Made by a program: the position numbers and the translations under genes. A stretch of DNA of 64,000 nucleotides from Ammoniphilus resinae (GTDB taxonomy: Bacteria; Bacillota; Bacilli; Aneurinibacillales; RAOX-1), in NCBI RefSeq assembly GCF_017873965.1, contig NZ_JAGGKT010000001.1, forward strand, positions 731,645 to 795,644, in the 5' to 3' direction. Shown here one piece after another: positions 47,564 to 56,821 of the stretch (position 1 is the first letter of the stretch; every line of letters starts with the position of its first letter). The notes beneath the pieces are model-generated. The model had not been told where the DNA came from and ran no database searches. It saw only the letters and a program-made list of their open reading frames with translations.

Positions 47564-47962
47564 ATGAGTATACCTTTGCTAAATATTTTGGAACGATCGT
47601 TGGATGCCTCTTCAATGCGTCAAAGGGCGATTTCTAATAATCTTGCAAATTCCGGAACACCTGACTATCAACCGCAGAGAGTGGCCTTTGAAGAGCAACT
47701 TAAGATGGCACTTGATCAAAACTCTTCAGATTTTGTTGGACGCCGTACAGATACACGACATATCCCGATTGGGAAATCGTCCGTGCTACCGACACCGACT
47801 CTAAAAACTGAGGATATTGTAATGAACAATGACGGTAATGGCGTAGATGTCGATTATGAAATGGCTTCTCTTTCGAAAAATTCCTTATGGTATAACGCCA
47901 TGGCCCAACAGATAAACCACGAATTCAATCTTTTGAAAACGGCGATTAAGGGAAGGGGATAA
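47564..47962 (+). CDS. flgB: Flagellar basal-body rod protein FlgB
   Basis: Proximal rod subunit. Seen in 132 residues: SIPLLNILERSLDASSMRQRAISNNLAN, the rod-family N-terminus, and DYEMASLSKNSLWYNAM at the C-terminal helix. I choose ATG 47564 from homology; a GTG at 47549 close to AAGGAG is possible. First gene of the fla operon. Confidence 0.94.
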   Translation: MSIPLLNILERSLDASSMRQRAISNNLANSGTPDYQPQRVAFEEQLKMALDQNSSDFVGRRTDTRHIPIGKSSVLPTPTLKTEDIVMNNDGNGVDVDYEMASLSKNSLWYNAMAQQINHEFNLLKTAIKGRG

Positions 47963-47968
47963 TCAAAG

Positions 47969-48418
47969 ATGTCTTTGTTTCAACAGCTAAACATTAGTGG
48001 ATCAGCGTTAACTACACAGCGACTAAAGATGGACATTATTTCCTCCAATATTGCCAATGCCACAACGACGAGAGGCCAGATGGTGAACGGAGAATGGGTT
48101 CCCTACCGTCGAAAAATGGTAGAAGTTGAACCAAGAGGCGGTCCATTCGCGAACTTCCTGCAGACTGCTATGCAGCAGGGAAATGAAAGCCGAGGTGTCC
48201 GAGTTACGCGAATTGTCGAGGATCAAACCCCTTTTAAGCAGGTCTATGATCCGGAACACCCGGATGCGAATCAAGATGGGTACGTTATGCTGCCGAACGT
48301 CGACATGACGAAAGAAATGGTAGATCTATTAAGCACCACAAGAGCCTATGAGGCAAATGTTACGGCGTTTAACGCAGGAAAAAATATGGATTTAAAAGCA
48401 TTGGAAATAGGAAGGTAA
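47969..48418 (+). CDS. flgC: Flagellar basal-body rod protein FlgC
   Basis: Rod subunit next to FlgB. Seen in 149 residues: LNISGSALTTQRLKMDIISSNIANA and VDMTKEMVDLLSTTRAYEANVTAFN, both rod/hook-family ends. ATG 6 nt after flgB's stop. Confidence 0.97.
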   Translation: MSLFQQLNISGSALTTQRLKMDIISSNIANATTTRGQMVNGEWVPYRRKMVEVEPRGGPFANFLQTAMQQGNESRGVRVTRIVEDQTPFKQVYDPEHPDANQDGYVMLPNVDMTKEMVDLLSTTRAYEANVTAFNAGKNMDLKALEIGR

Positions 48419-48433
48419 GAGGTGGGTTTTTAA

Positions 48434-48736
48434 ATGAATTTGAATCGAATTGGACTTGAGTTTCCGATCACGAATTCGGGCAGTGCTATACATAAAACTC
48501 CAACTCCGCAAACGAAAGAATCGTTCTCGGAAGTATTAAGTCAATATTTAAACGATGCCAATAAGCAAATGCTAGAATCGGAAAATCTTACTGCCAAACT
48601 GGCAACGGGAGAAGTCAACAATCTTCATGAAGTGACGATTGCTGCTCAGAAGGCCTCGATAGCTTTGCAGTTAACTGTTCAAGTGAGAGATAAGGCGCTT
48701 GAAGCATATCAAGAGATTATGCGGATGCAGGTTTAG
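48434..48736 (+). CDS. fliE: Flagellar hook-basal body protein FliE
   Basis: Adaptor between MS ring and rod. Seen in 100 residues: SFSEVLSQYLNDANKQM and the C-terminal VTIAAQKASIALQLTVQVRDKALEAYQEIMRM. ATG after AGAGGTGG. Confidence 0.97.
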   Translation: MNLNRIGLEFPITNSGSAIHKTPTPQTKESFSEVLSQYLNDANKQMLESENLTAKLATGEVNNLHEVTIAAQKASIALQLTVQVRDKALEAYQEIMRMQV

Positions 48737-48775
48737 TCTTCAACATCATGAGACAGGAAAGTGACGGGGTAGAGG

Positions 48776-50374
48776 ATGAACCAGATATTATTAAATTTGC
48801 AGGAAACAAAAGATAAATTCATTAATTACTGGCGGGAGTTAGGCCGCAAAAATAAATGGATTATCATTGGTACTTTTCTTTTTGTACTTATAACCTTATC
48901 AGTCTTTATCTTTTTTGTTTCCAGGCCACATTATATCCCTCTTTACTCTAGTGAATTAAGTCAGAGAGAAGTCGGGGATATCAAGGCTGCGTTAGATGGG
49001 AAAGGGTATACCGATTACAAGTTGTCACCCACGGGCACCCAACTTCTGGTTCCCCAAAAGGATGCGCCGGACATGTTGGTTTTTTTAGCTTCCCAGGGCT
49101 TACCGAAGAATGGGTCGATCAGCTATGAGGTATTTAGTCAAAATATGACCTTCGGGGCAACAGACCGTCAGTTAGATGTAATCGAGCGGGACGCGATGCA
49201 AAATGAACTGGCGGGATTGATCAAACGAGTGTCGGGGATTAAGAATGCAGAAGTGATGATCACCCTTCCCCAAGAGAGCATCTTCATACAAGAAGGGGAT
49301 AAAGAAGCAGCGACCGCTTCGATCGTTGTCGAGACAGAACCTGGACAAGATCTGAATCAGCAGCAGATTCGTGCTCTTTATTATCTTGTTTCACGCAGTG
49401 TGCCAAACCTGCCCATTGAAAATATCGTGATCATGGATCAATATAGTGAACTGCTTGAACTGGGGGATACCAATAATGGGACCCAACAATTGGCGGAATT
49501 TGAGCAACAGCGAAAGATTAAGCAGAATGTTGAACGAGATATTCAACGTCAACTGCAGCAGTTGCTAGGCACGATTATGGGACAGGATAAGGTTCTTGTG
49601 CATACATTCGTTTCGCTGAATTTTGACCAGATCAAATCACAGGAAAATCTGGTTGAACCGGTCAATCCGGAAAACGAGGACGGAATCGCGATTAGTGTGG
49701 AGAAGATTTCCAAGACGTTTAAAGGGGATGGGAAAGGCCCCGGGGGGATTGATGGAACAGGCGAAGCGGATGTTGTTCAAAACGTTGCGACGACCGATGG
49801 ACAAAGCGAATATGAAGAACTACAAAACCGTGTCAATTATGAAGTCAATCGGATTTCCCGAGATATAACCCAAAGTCCCTATAAAATTGAGGACCTTACC
49901 ATTAATGTCGGCGTGGAGCCGCCAAATGCGAACGATCCTGCTTCATTGACACCAGAAACACAGAACAATATTAAAAACATCTTGACGAACGTAGTGCGAA
50001 CAGCATTGGGTAATCGACCAGGGCTAACAGACCAGGATATCAATAATCGAATTTCCGTATTCCCGCGTGCCTTCGCTGGCAAAGAACCCGTTGCTGAACC
50101 TTCGGAACCGACCCCGCTATGGATCTATGGGGCGATTGCCGGAGCGATCTTGTTAGGCGTCGCAGCGGTATTGTTTATTGTCCTTCGTTCGCGAAAAGAG
50201 AAAAAACGGGCAGAAGAGATGAGAATCGAAGCTCAGGACTTTGTTCCGCCACCAGTGCAGATGGAACCATCGCAAGAGGACATCCTCCGGAAAAATTTGG
50301 AAAATATGGCGAAACAAAAACCTGAAGAATTTGTTCAATTACTTCGGACGTGGATGATCGAGGAACGGGAGTGA
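48776..50374 (+). CDS. fliF: Flagellar M-ring protein FliF
   Basis: Membrane ring that templates the basal body. Seen in 532 residues: membrane segment at about 27-47, ring-building domains through 300, a variable spacer, and a second membrane segment at about 443-465, followed by a FliG-binding C-terminal tail. ATG close to GGGGTAGAGG. It is followed by fliG 7 nt downstream. Confidence 0.97.
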   Translation: MNQILLNLQETKDKFINYWRELGRKNKWIIIGTFLFVLITLSVFIFFVSRPHYIPLYSSELSQREVGDIKAALDGKGYTDYKLSPTGTQLLVPQKDAPDMLVFLASQGLPKNGSISYEVFSQNMTFGATDRQLDVIERDAMQNELAGLIKRVSGIKNAEVMITLPQESIFIQEGDKEAATASIVVETEPGQDLNQQQIRALYYLVSRSVPNLPIENIVIMDQYSELLELGDTNNGTQQLAEFEQQRKIKQNVERDIQRQLQQLLGTIMGQDKVLVHTFVSLNFDQIKSQENLVEPVNPENEDGIAISVEKISKTFKGDGKGPGGIDGTGEADVVQNVATTDGQSEYEELQNRVNYEVNRISRDITQSPYKIEDLTINVGVEPPNANDPASLTPETQNNIKNILTNVVRTALGNRPGLTDQDINNRISVFPRAFAGKEPVAEPSEPTPLWIYGAIAGAILLGVAAVLFIVLRSRKEKKRAEEMRIEAQDFVPPPVQMEPSQEDILRKNLENMAKQKPEEFVQLLRTWMIEERE

Positions 50375-50381
50375 GAAGCAA

Positions 50382-51380
50382 GTGGGAATGACGGGAAAGC
50401 AAAAAGCGGCCATGCTCCTGATTGCCCTGGGGCCTGAGGTATCAGCCCAGGTATTTAAACATCTTCGTGAAGATGAAGTGGAAAAGTTGACGCTTGAATT
50501 AGCCCGGGTAAGGAGAGTTAGTCCTGAGGATAAGGAAATAGTGATGGAGGAGTTTCATCAAATGGCTTTGGCGAATGATTATATCAGTCAAGGCGGACTC
50601 CTCTATGCTAGGGAAGTGTTGGAAAAAGCTTTAGGAAAACAAAAGGCAGCAGATGTGATCGGACGTTTAACATCTACCTTACATCTACGTCCATTTGATT
50701 TCGCGCGTAAGGCAGATCCAAGTCAAATTCTTAACTTTATCCAAAATGAAAATTCGCAGATGATCGCCCTTGTTCTATCTTATTTAGATCCCGACAAGGC
50801 TTCATTAATTCTATCCTCACTTCCTGCTGAGCGGCAAACGGATGTGGCAAGAAGAATCGCCTTGATGGATCAGACTTCGCCGGAAGTGATTACCCAAGTA
50901 GAACGAGTGTTGGAGCAGAAGTTATCAAGCACTGTCACCGATGATTACACTTCGACGGGTGGAGTAGAATCAATTGTAAAAATTTTGAATGGTGTGGACC
51001 GTGGAACAGAAAAAACGATCCTCGATACATTAGAAATTCAAGATGCAGAATTGGCTGAAGAGATTAAGAAACGAATGTTTGTCTTTGAAGACATCGTTGG
51101 CCTTGACAATCGTTCGATTCAGCGCGTGATCCGCGATGTGGAAAATCAGGATTTGCAGTTAGCCTTGAAGGCATCAAGCGAAGATGTAAAAGCGGCTATC
51201 TTCCGCAATATGTCCAATCGGATGGCGGAAACCTTCCGGGAGGAAATGGAATATATGGGACCTGTGCGTTTGCGTGATGTGGAAGAAGCACAAGGCCGCA
51301 TCGTCGCGACGATTCGTCGATTAGAGGAGAATGGCGAGATTATTATTTCACGCAGTGGAGGAGATGACATCATTGTCTAG
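50382..51380 (+). CDS. fliG: Flagellar motor switch protein FliG
   Basis: Rotor protein that contacts FliF, FliM and the stator. Seen in 332 residues: TGKQKAAMLLIALGPEVSAQVFKHL at the N-terminus and the charged C-terminal torque helix RVIRDVENQDLQLALKAS. Start GTG 50382, 7 nt after GGGAGTGA; ATG 50388 is second choice. Note that fliM, its usual partner, is not in this operon. Confidence 0.97.
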   Translation: MGMTGKQKAAMLLIALGPEVSAQVFKHLREDEVEKLTLELARVRRVSPEDKEIVMEEFHQMALANDYISQGGLLYAREVLEKALGKQKAADVIGRLTSTLHLRPFDFARKADPSQILNFIQNENSQMIALVLSYLDPDKASLILSSLPAERQTDVARRIALMDQTSPEVITQVERVLEQKLSSTVTDDYTSTGGVESIVKILNGVDRGTEKTILDTLEIQDAELAEEIKKRMFVFEDIVGLDNRSIQRVIRDVENQDLQLALKASSEDVKAAIFRNMSNRMAETFREEMEYMGPVRLRDVEEAQGRIVATIRRLEENGEIIISRSGGDDIIV

Positions 51381-52170
51381 GGTATATAAATCGGGAGCGG
51401 TTCCACCCATAAGCGAGTTAAGGGTTTACCAAATTCCTCATTTATCGGATTCCCTTGGGACGGATGATCCAGTTGAAACTGCGGTAGATGAATTGCAGCA
51501 GGTAAGAGGTCTGGCGGATCGTATTATTTCTGACGCAGAGGAGATCGCCCGAGACCTGATTGAAAAAGCGAAAGCTGAGACACATTTTGAAAAGAAAAAG
51601 GCAGAAGAAGAAATCGCCCGATGGTGGAATGAAAAACAGCAAGAAGTTCAGAAAATCGAGGATGAAGCGCAAAGACAAGGATACAAAATAGGATTTGAAG
51701 AAGGCAAGCAAGAGGGATATACCGCTGCTGAACAGGAATATCAAGGAAAGCTTACGCAAATCACAGGATTGCTAGAACAGGCGTTTGAACAAAAAGAGCA
51801 AATTATCGAGGAAGCGGAGCCCTTTTTACTGCGGTTGAGCATGGAAATTGCACGGAAAGTCATTGGCCAGGAACTGCAAACACACCCCGAGACCATTGTC
51901 GAAATGGTAAGGCAAATGATTACCCGGACAAAGGAAAGAGAACAGATTTCGGTGCATGTGAATCCTGAACAGTTTGCCTATGTACAGGATCAGCGTCAGC
52001 AATTACGCGCCATTGTTGATGAACGAGCAGAATTGAAAATTGTGCCGGATCCAACAGTGACCACAAGCGGATGCATTATTCGAACTTCCCAGGGAAGCCT
52101 TGATGCACGTATCGAAACGCAACTTTCTGAGATTCGCGAGGCGCTGATTCGCTTAACGGGGGATGAATAG
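51373..52170 (+). CDS. fliH: Flagellar assembly protein FliH
   Basis: Negative regulator and escort of the export ATPase FliI. Seen in 265 residues: a long Glu/Lys/Gln coiled coil (about 45-150) and a C-terminal domain with IARKVIGQELQTHPETIV. TTG 51373 is 9 nt after GGAGGAG and overlaps the fliG stop; a longer frame starting inside fliG is rejected. Confidence 0.93.
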   Translation: MSRVYKSGAVPPISELRVYQIPHLSDSLGTDDPVETAVDELQQVRGLADRIISDAEEIARDLIEKAKAETHFEKKKAEEEIARWWNEKQQEVQKIEDEAQRQGYKIGFEEGKQEGYTAAEQEYQGKLTQITGLLEQAFEQKEQIIEEAEPFLLRLSMEIARKVIGQELQTHPETIVEMVRQMITRTKEREQISVHVNPEQFAYVQDQRQQLRAIVDERAELKIVPDPTVTTSGCIIRTSQGSLDARIETQLSEIREALIRLTGDE

Positions 52171-52172
52171 AA

Positions 52173-53498
52173 ATGGAAAGATTCACCGTTGAGAAATATA
52201 TTCATCAGCTCTCTTTGATTGATCCGATCCGAACGAATGGGAAAGTAACACAGATGATCGGATTAACGATCGAATCCCGAGGTCCGGATGTAAAGCTTGG
52301 GGATCTTTGTTTCATTTCACCTGCCGCCTCCCGCCCACCGATTGAGGCTGAGGTCGTTGGCTTCCGAGGGGAAAACGTACTTCTCATGCCCTTGGGAGAA
52401 GTAGGGGCGATTGGACCGGGCTGTGATGTCATCGCCACGCGAAAGCCTTTGATGGTTCGAGCAGGAATGGAATTACTTGGCAAGGTGTTGGATGGGTTAG
52501 GAAAGCCATTGGATGGCACTAAACTTCCTTATGGACTGATTGAAGTTCCTACGGATAATGCCCCGCCTAATCCGCTTACCCGTCCACGAATTGCTGAACC
52601 AATGGGGGTTGGGGTTCGCTCAATCGACGGCTTGCTGACGATTGGAAAAGGACAGCGGATTGGAATTTTCGCAGGAAGCGGTGTAGGGAAGAGTACGCTG
52701 CTTGGGATGATTGCTCGCAATTCGGATGCAGATGTCAATGTGATTGCCTTAATTGGGGAACGAGGAAGGGAAGTGCTCGATTTCATCGAGCGGGACCTTG
52801 GAGAGGATGGTTTGGCCAAGTCAGTTGTCATCGTGGCTACGTCAGATCAACCGGCATTGATTCGAATCAAAGGGGCAATGATTGCGACCGCGATTGCTGA
52901 ATACTTCCGTGATTCTGGATTAAATGTGAATCTCATGATGGATTCTGTAACACGGTTTGCCATGGCACAGCGGGAAATTGGGTTGGCGATTGGCGAACCA
53001 CCTACAACAAAAGGATATACACCTTCTGTTTTTGCCATGCTGCCTAAGCTTTTGGAAAGAACAGGCACAGGTCCAAGAGGGTCCATCACGGCCTTTTATA
53101 CCGTACTTGTTGATGGGGACGACATGAATGAACCGATTGCCGATGCGGTGCGCGGGATTTTAGATGGACATATCGTGCTCGATCGAAAAATCGCTCATAA
53201 AGGACTTTTCCCCGCGATTAATGTTCTAAGCAGTGTCAGCCGGGTGATGAAGGATATTGTTCCGCGGGAACATCAGCAGGCAGCAGAGCAACTTAAAAGG
53301 CTGGCCGCGATCTATCAGGATGCAGAAGATTTAATTAATATAGGTGCTTACAAAAGAGGGAGCAATCAAGATATCGATCGATCGATTCAGTATAAAGGTG
53401 TGATTGATCAGTTCTTAAAGCAAGATGTTCGGGAATCGGCCCCTTTTCACGAGACGATAGATGCATTAATTGAACAGTTTGGGGTGATGGCAAATTGA
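52173..53498 (+). CDS. fliI: Flagellum-specific ATP synthase FliI
   Basis: Type III export ATPase. Seen in 441 residues: Walker A GIFAGSGVGKSTLLGM, Walker B-type NLMMDSVTRFAMAQRE, and the family motif RTGTGPRGSITAFYTVLVDGDD. ATG after GGGGATG. It overlaps fliJ by 4 nt. Confidence 0.98.
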   Translation: MERFTVEKYIHQLSLIDPIRTNGKVTQMIGLTIESRGPDVKLGDLCFISPAASRPPIEAEVVGFRGENVLLMPLGEVGAIGPGCDVIATRKPLMVRAGMELLGKVLDGLGKPLDGTKLPYGLIEVPTDNAPPNPLTRPRIAEPMGVGVRSIDGLLTIGKGQRIGIFAGSGVGKSTLLGMIARNSDADVNVIALIGERGREVLDFIERDLGEDGLAKSVVIVATSDQPALIRIKGAMIATAIAEYFRDSGLNVNLMMDSVTRFAMAQREIGLAIGEPPTTKGYTPSVFAMLPKLLERTGTGPRGSITAFYTVLVDGDDMNEPIADAVRGILDGHIVLDRKIAHKGLFPAINVLSSVSRVMKDIVPREHQQAAEQLKRLAAIYQDAEDLINIGAYKRGSNQDIDRSIQYKGVIDQFLKQDVRESAPFHETIDALIEQFGVMAN

Positions 53499-53938
53499 CG
53501 TATCGGTTTCCCTTGCAAAAAGTATTGGACCTGAAGGAGAAAGAAAAGCAGCAAGCCCAGCAAGAATTAGGGTTGAGCCTGAAGAAACAGCAAGACATTG
53601 AGTTAGAAATAAACGGTTGGTTGCAGAAGCGGGAAGCTGTCCAACAAAACCACCAAGAGCGGAAGGAATTTAAGGTGGCGGAACTGCATGAACATCAAAG
53701 ATATATGGAATTTCTTGAACAGCAGATTCTTCGTTTGCAAAGACGGCTGCATCTTAGTTCAAAGGAAGTAGAGAAAAGACAGACGGTTTTGATGGAGAAA
53801 TCGAAAGATGAAAAAGTCTGGCAGCAATGGAAGCAAAATCAATTTGTAGAATTTCGGCAACAGCAACTGAAGCAAGAGCAAGAAATGCTGGATGAATTGG
53901 CGACCACCCGGTATTTTCGACAGCAAAAAATGCAATAG
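53495..53938 (+). CDS. fliJ: Flagellar export chaperone FliJ
   Basis: Coiled-coil stalk of the export ATPase. Seen in 147 residues: almost entirely helical and Glu/Gln/Lys/Arg rich, with the N-terminal FPLQKVLDLKEKEKQQAQQ typical of FliJ. Start TTG 53495 overlaps the fliI stop, with a GGGGTGA site. Confidence 0.92.
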   Translation: MTYRFPLQKVLDLKEKEKQQAQQELGLSLKKQQDIELEINGWLQKREAVQQNHQERKEFKVAELHEHQRYMEFLEQQILRLQRRLHLSSKEVEKRQTVLMEKSKDEKVWQQWKQNQFVEFRQQQLKQEQEMLDELATTRYFRQQKMQ

Positions 53939-53953
53939 GTAAGGAGAATGTTT

Positions 53954-54565
53954 GTGGAGAATACAGAAGAAAAATACCATACCCGATTGGAATGGTTTTT
54001 TTACATGATTCTTCTTCCGCTTCTTTTCACCGCCATTCTCACGGGGATCCTTCTTCAGTTTCTGGGCTATGATCTCAAGGGGAAACTTTTCGAATGGGGA
54101 AATACCATCCCTTATGTGGAAAAGGCCATACCGGGCGACCCTCCTCCAAGTGAGATAAAACAGGTGGAGCAATCTTCAGGAACAGCAAAAGCTGAGGAAA
54201 CCAGTAAGCAGCTGCAGGAGATGAAGCAAAAACTGCAAGAGGAAATGAATAAACAGGCTTCTTTGAAAGAAGAGGTTGCGGAAAAAGATCAAAAAATTAA
54301 AGAACTGCAACAGCAAGTAGCGCAGCTGCAACAGAAGACCACAGAGCAACAGACCGAACAGAAACAGAAAGCGCAGCGTGAAACATCTGGAGTCTATGCC
54401 TCCATGTCTGCGGGGAAAGCCGCACCAATCATCGCAGAAATGCCGTTGGAACAGGCCGCATCCTTAATGAAAGGGATGAAGCAGGATCAGCGTGGTGAAA
54501 TTCTAGCCAAGATGGAACCGGATTTGGCAGCAAAGATCACATCCGAACTGCTTAAAACACCTTAG
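53954..54565 (+). CDS. ylxF: MotE-like protein (YlxF), flagellar stator-associated
   Basis: Membrane protein at the position of B. subtilis ylxF. Seen in 203 residues: one membrane segment (about 16-36), a coiled-coil middle rich in Gln and Lys (about 75-135), and a C-terminal MgtE-N/MotE-like domain (SMSAGKAAPIIAEMPLEQAASLM). Start GTG 53954 follows AAGGAGA at 7 nt; ATG 53948 is against the site. In B. subtilis fliK follows, but here it does not. Confidence 0.88.
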   Translation: MENTEEKYHTRLEWFFYMILLPLLFTAILTGILLQFLGYDLKGKLFEWGNTIPYVEKAIPGDPPPSEIKQVEQSSGTAKAEETSKQLQEMKQKLQEEMNKQASLKEEVAEKDQKIKELQQQVAQLQQKTTEQQTEQKQKAQRETSGVYASMSAGKAAPIIAEMPLEQAASLMKGMKQDQRGEILAKMEPDLAAKITSELLKTP

Positions 54566-54576
54566 TGGGGTCAATC

Positions 54577-54801
54577 ATGATTAAACTAACGAAATTAAAC
54601 GGAAAGTCCTTCATTCTCAATGCGTGGCATATTGAACAGATGGAAGAAACCCCGGATACAATTATTACTTTAGCTAATGGAAAAAAAATAGCCGTGAAAG
54701 AACGGGTAGATGAAGTGGTTGGCAAATCAAAACAATTTTATAAGGATACAACCCTTCGAACAGCGATATCTTTTCAGAAAGGAAACCAGGGTGATGAATG
54801 A
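54577..54801 (+). CDS. swrD: Swarming motility protein SwrD (FlbD family)
   Basis: Small cytoplasmic protein that raises flagellar power in B. subtilis. Seen in 74 residues: MIKLTKLNGKSFILNAWHIE and the conserved EETPDTIITLANGKKIAVKE. ATG 54577 follows GGGGTC, a weak site. In B. subtilis it follows flgE, which is missing here. Confidence 0.93.
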   Translation: MIKLTKLNGKSFILNAWHIEQMEETPDTIITLANGKKIAVKERVDEVVGKSKQFYKDTTLRTAISFQKGNQGDE

Positions 54802-55129
54802 TAATCCAAATAAGATTCAAGCCGTCCAGTTCTCCCCATTTCCTGACGGGAATCAACCGGAAAGGAAGAAAAATCCATTAGAATTATTATTGGATATTCC
54901 GTTGGAGTTGAAAGTGGAATTAGGCCGTACCATGATGCGGGTTGAGGATATTCTAGCTTTGGAGCCGGGATCTGTTTTTGTAATTAATAAACTGGCGGGG
55001 GAACGGGTAGATGTGATCATCAACAATCATCGCATGGCGATGGGGGAAGTGGTCGTTCTTGACGAAAATTTTGGTGTCCGAATTATGGATATCGTGAATC
55101 AGAAGACCCGGTTAAATCAATTAAAATAG
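54794..55129 (+). CDS. fliN: Flagellar motor switch protein FliN (short SPOA form)
   Basis: C-ring subunit. Seen in 111 residues: a short N-terminus then one SPOA domain (LLDIPLELKVELGRTMMRVEDILAL, then VDVIINNHRMAMGEVVV, then GVRIMDIV). B. subtilis has instead the long CheC-fused FliY at this locus, preceded by fliL and fliM, which are absent. ATG 54794 overlaps swrD by 8 nt. The protein has only the one SPOA module, so it cannot by itself replace FliM. Confidence 0.93.
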   Translation: MNDNPNKIQAVQFSPFPDGNQPERKKNPLELLLDIPLELKVELGRTMMRVEDILALEPGSVFVINKLAGERVDVIINNHRMAMGEVVVLDENFGVRIMDIVNQKTRLNQLK

Positions 55130-55150
55130 ATAAGAAGGTCACGAATTGCT

Positions 55151-55786
55151 ATGTTAATACGCATCCTAATTCCTTTGTTTTTGTTCTTATCGATTAGCTT
55201 TCCGGGGACGATGGAGGCTGCACAACCTACTTCAGTATATGATGCCATCGAAAGTGGAAAAGGGAACATCACAGAACAACCATCAAATCAGAAGGAACAA
55301 ACAACGCTTACAGAGGAAGATACATCATTATCCCTCTTCCCATTCCTTGTAAAATTGGTCTTTTCCCTTGTTTTTATTATCGCTCTTATTTTTCTGTTAT
55401 TTAAATTCTGGGGAACCAAAACAAGGCAAATGCAATCACGGGGACCCTTCCATGTTTTGGGGGGATGTGTGGTCGGTGCAAATCGCTCGATTCAGGCAGT
55501 GCTTATTGGACAGACCATCTATATTTTAGGCATTGGGGAGAATGTCCAACTTCTTCGTACGATTGAAAAGGGAGAGGAATACAATCTCATTTTGGATAGT
55601 TTTGAATCAATGGCAGAAACCCCTTCCTTGTTGAATACAAAACGATGGTTTAGCAAGGGCGAACCAGCACAGAAAAGCTGGGAAGATCTTTTGCAAGACC
55701 AATTAAGGGAAATGGGTTCGGGTGGAGCGTCCAATCTTCAGCGATGGGAAAAGCAAACGGAAGAGGGGCCTAAGAAACATGAATAG
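55151..55786 (+). CDS. fliO: Flagellar biosynthetic protein FliO/FliZ
   Basis: Assembly helper for FliP in the export gate. Seen in 211 residues: a signal peptide (about 1-24), a short external part, one membrane segment (about 63-86), and a cytoplasmic FliO core (GPFHVLGGCVVGANRSIQAVL). Sequence and place match Bacillus FliZ. It overlaps fliP by 8 nt. cheY, which precedes fliZ in B. subtilis, is absent. Confidence 0.9.
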   Translation: MLIRILIPLFLFLSISFPGTMEAAQPTSVYDAIESGKGNITEQPSNQKEQTTLTEEDTSLSLFPFLVKLVFSLVFIIALIFLLFKFWGTKTRQMQSRGPFHVLGGCVVGANRSIQAVLIGQTIYILGIGENVQLLRTIEKGEEYNLILDSFESMAETPSLLNTKRWFSKGEPAQKSWEDLLQDQLREMGSGGASNLQRWEKQTEEGPKKHE

Positions 55787-56531
55787 AGTCCTCCTGTTTA
55801 CCGTTTTGTTTGTCTTCGTTTTAACTGGCAGCACGGCTTATGCTGCACCGGATCAGGTGATCATCCCAGGGATGAATTTGAATATCGGAGCATCCGGTGA
55901 ACCCCAGGATGTTGCTTTGACGATTCGCATCTTGCTGCTCCTGACGGTCTTATCGATTGCACCAGCCATCCTGATCATGATGACTTGTTTTACGCGAATT
56001 ATTATCGTTCTTTCCTTTTTACGGAATGCCTTGGCAACCCAGCAGATGCCGCCCAATCAGGTGTTAATCGGACTAGCCTTTTTCATGACGTTGTTTATTA
56101 TGGGCCCCACCATTTCACAGATCAATGAAACGGCTTTTCAACCGTATGTGAAGGGGGAGCTTTCGCAACAAGAAGCTTATGACAAAGCAACGATTCCGAT
56201 CAAGGAATTTATGGCCAAACATACTCGGGAGAAGGACCTTGCCCTCTTTGCCCAATATGATGAAAAGAAGAGGTACAGCAGTATCCAGGAGATCCCGCTA
56301 ACAACGCTTGTTCCTGCTTATGCGATCAGTGAATTAAAAACAGGATTTCAGATGGGATTCCTTCTGTTTCTTCCATTCTTGGTCATTGATATGGTCGTAG
56401 CTAGTATTTTAATGGCAATGGGGATGATGATGCTTCCCCCAGTGATGATCTCATTACCTTTCAAAATTCTATTATTTGTTTTAGTAGATGGATGGTATCT
56501 CGTAGTCAAATCTTTGCTGCTAAGCTTCTAA
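55779..56531 (+). CDS. fliP: Flagellar export gate protein FliP
   Basis: Core of the type III export gate. Seen in 250 residues: signal peptide, then VALTIRILLLLTVLSIAPAIL, MMTCFTRIIIVLSFLRNAL, and the C-terminal GMMMLPPVMISLPFKILLFVLVDGW. ATG 55779 inside the fliO tail; the longer frame upstream is rejected. Confidence 0.98.
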   Translation: MNRVLLFTVLFVFVLTGSTAYAAPDQVIIPGMNLNIGASGEPQDVALTIRILLLLTVLSIAPAILIMMTCFTRIIIVLSFLRNALATQQMPPNQVLIGLAFFMTLFIMGPTISQINETAFQPYVKGELSQQEAYDKATIPIKEFMAKHTREKDLALFAQYDEKKRYSSIQEIPLTTLVPAYAISELKTGFQMGFLLFLPFLVIDMVVASILMAMGMMMLPPVMISLPFKILLFVLVDGWYLVVKSLLLSF

Positions 56532-56547
56532 AGGAGGTACATTAGCA

Positions 56548-56817
56548 ATGAGTCCGGACGTCGTGGTTCGTATCGCAGAAAATACCGTTTATATGATTCT
56601 CATTCTATGTACTCCCGTACTTGCGATAGCCCTTATCGTTGGGTTATTGGTTAGTATTTTTCAGGCGACTACCCAAATTCAGGAACAAACGTTGGCTTTT
56701 ATCCCAAAGATCATTGCAACGTTTTTGGCAATCCTATTTTTTGGTCCCTGGATGCTGAACCATTTAATCGATTTTGCTACCAGTTATTTCAATCAATTAC
56801 ACCGGTATATAGGATAG
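56548..56817 (+). CDS. fliQ: Flagellar export gate protein FliQ
   Basis: Two-helix gate subunit. Seen in 89 residues: two hydrophobic segments with the IALIVGLLVSIFQATTQIQEQTLAFIPK family motif. ATG after AAAGGAGG. Confidence 0.98.
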   Translation: MSPDVVVRIAENTVYMILILCTPVLAIALIVGLLVSIFQATTQIQEQTLAFIPKIIATFLAILFFGPWMLNHLIDFATSYFNQLHRYIG

Positions 56818-56821
56818 TGAT

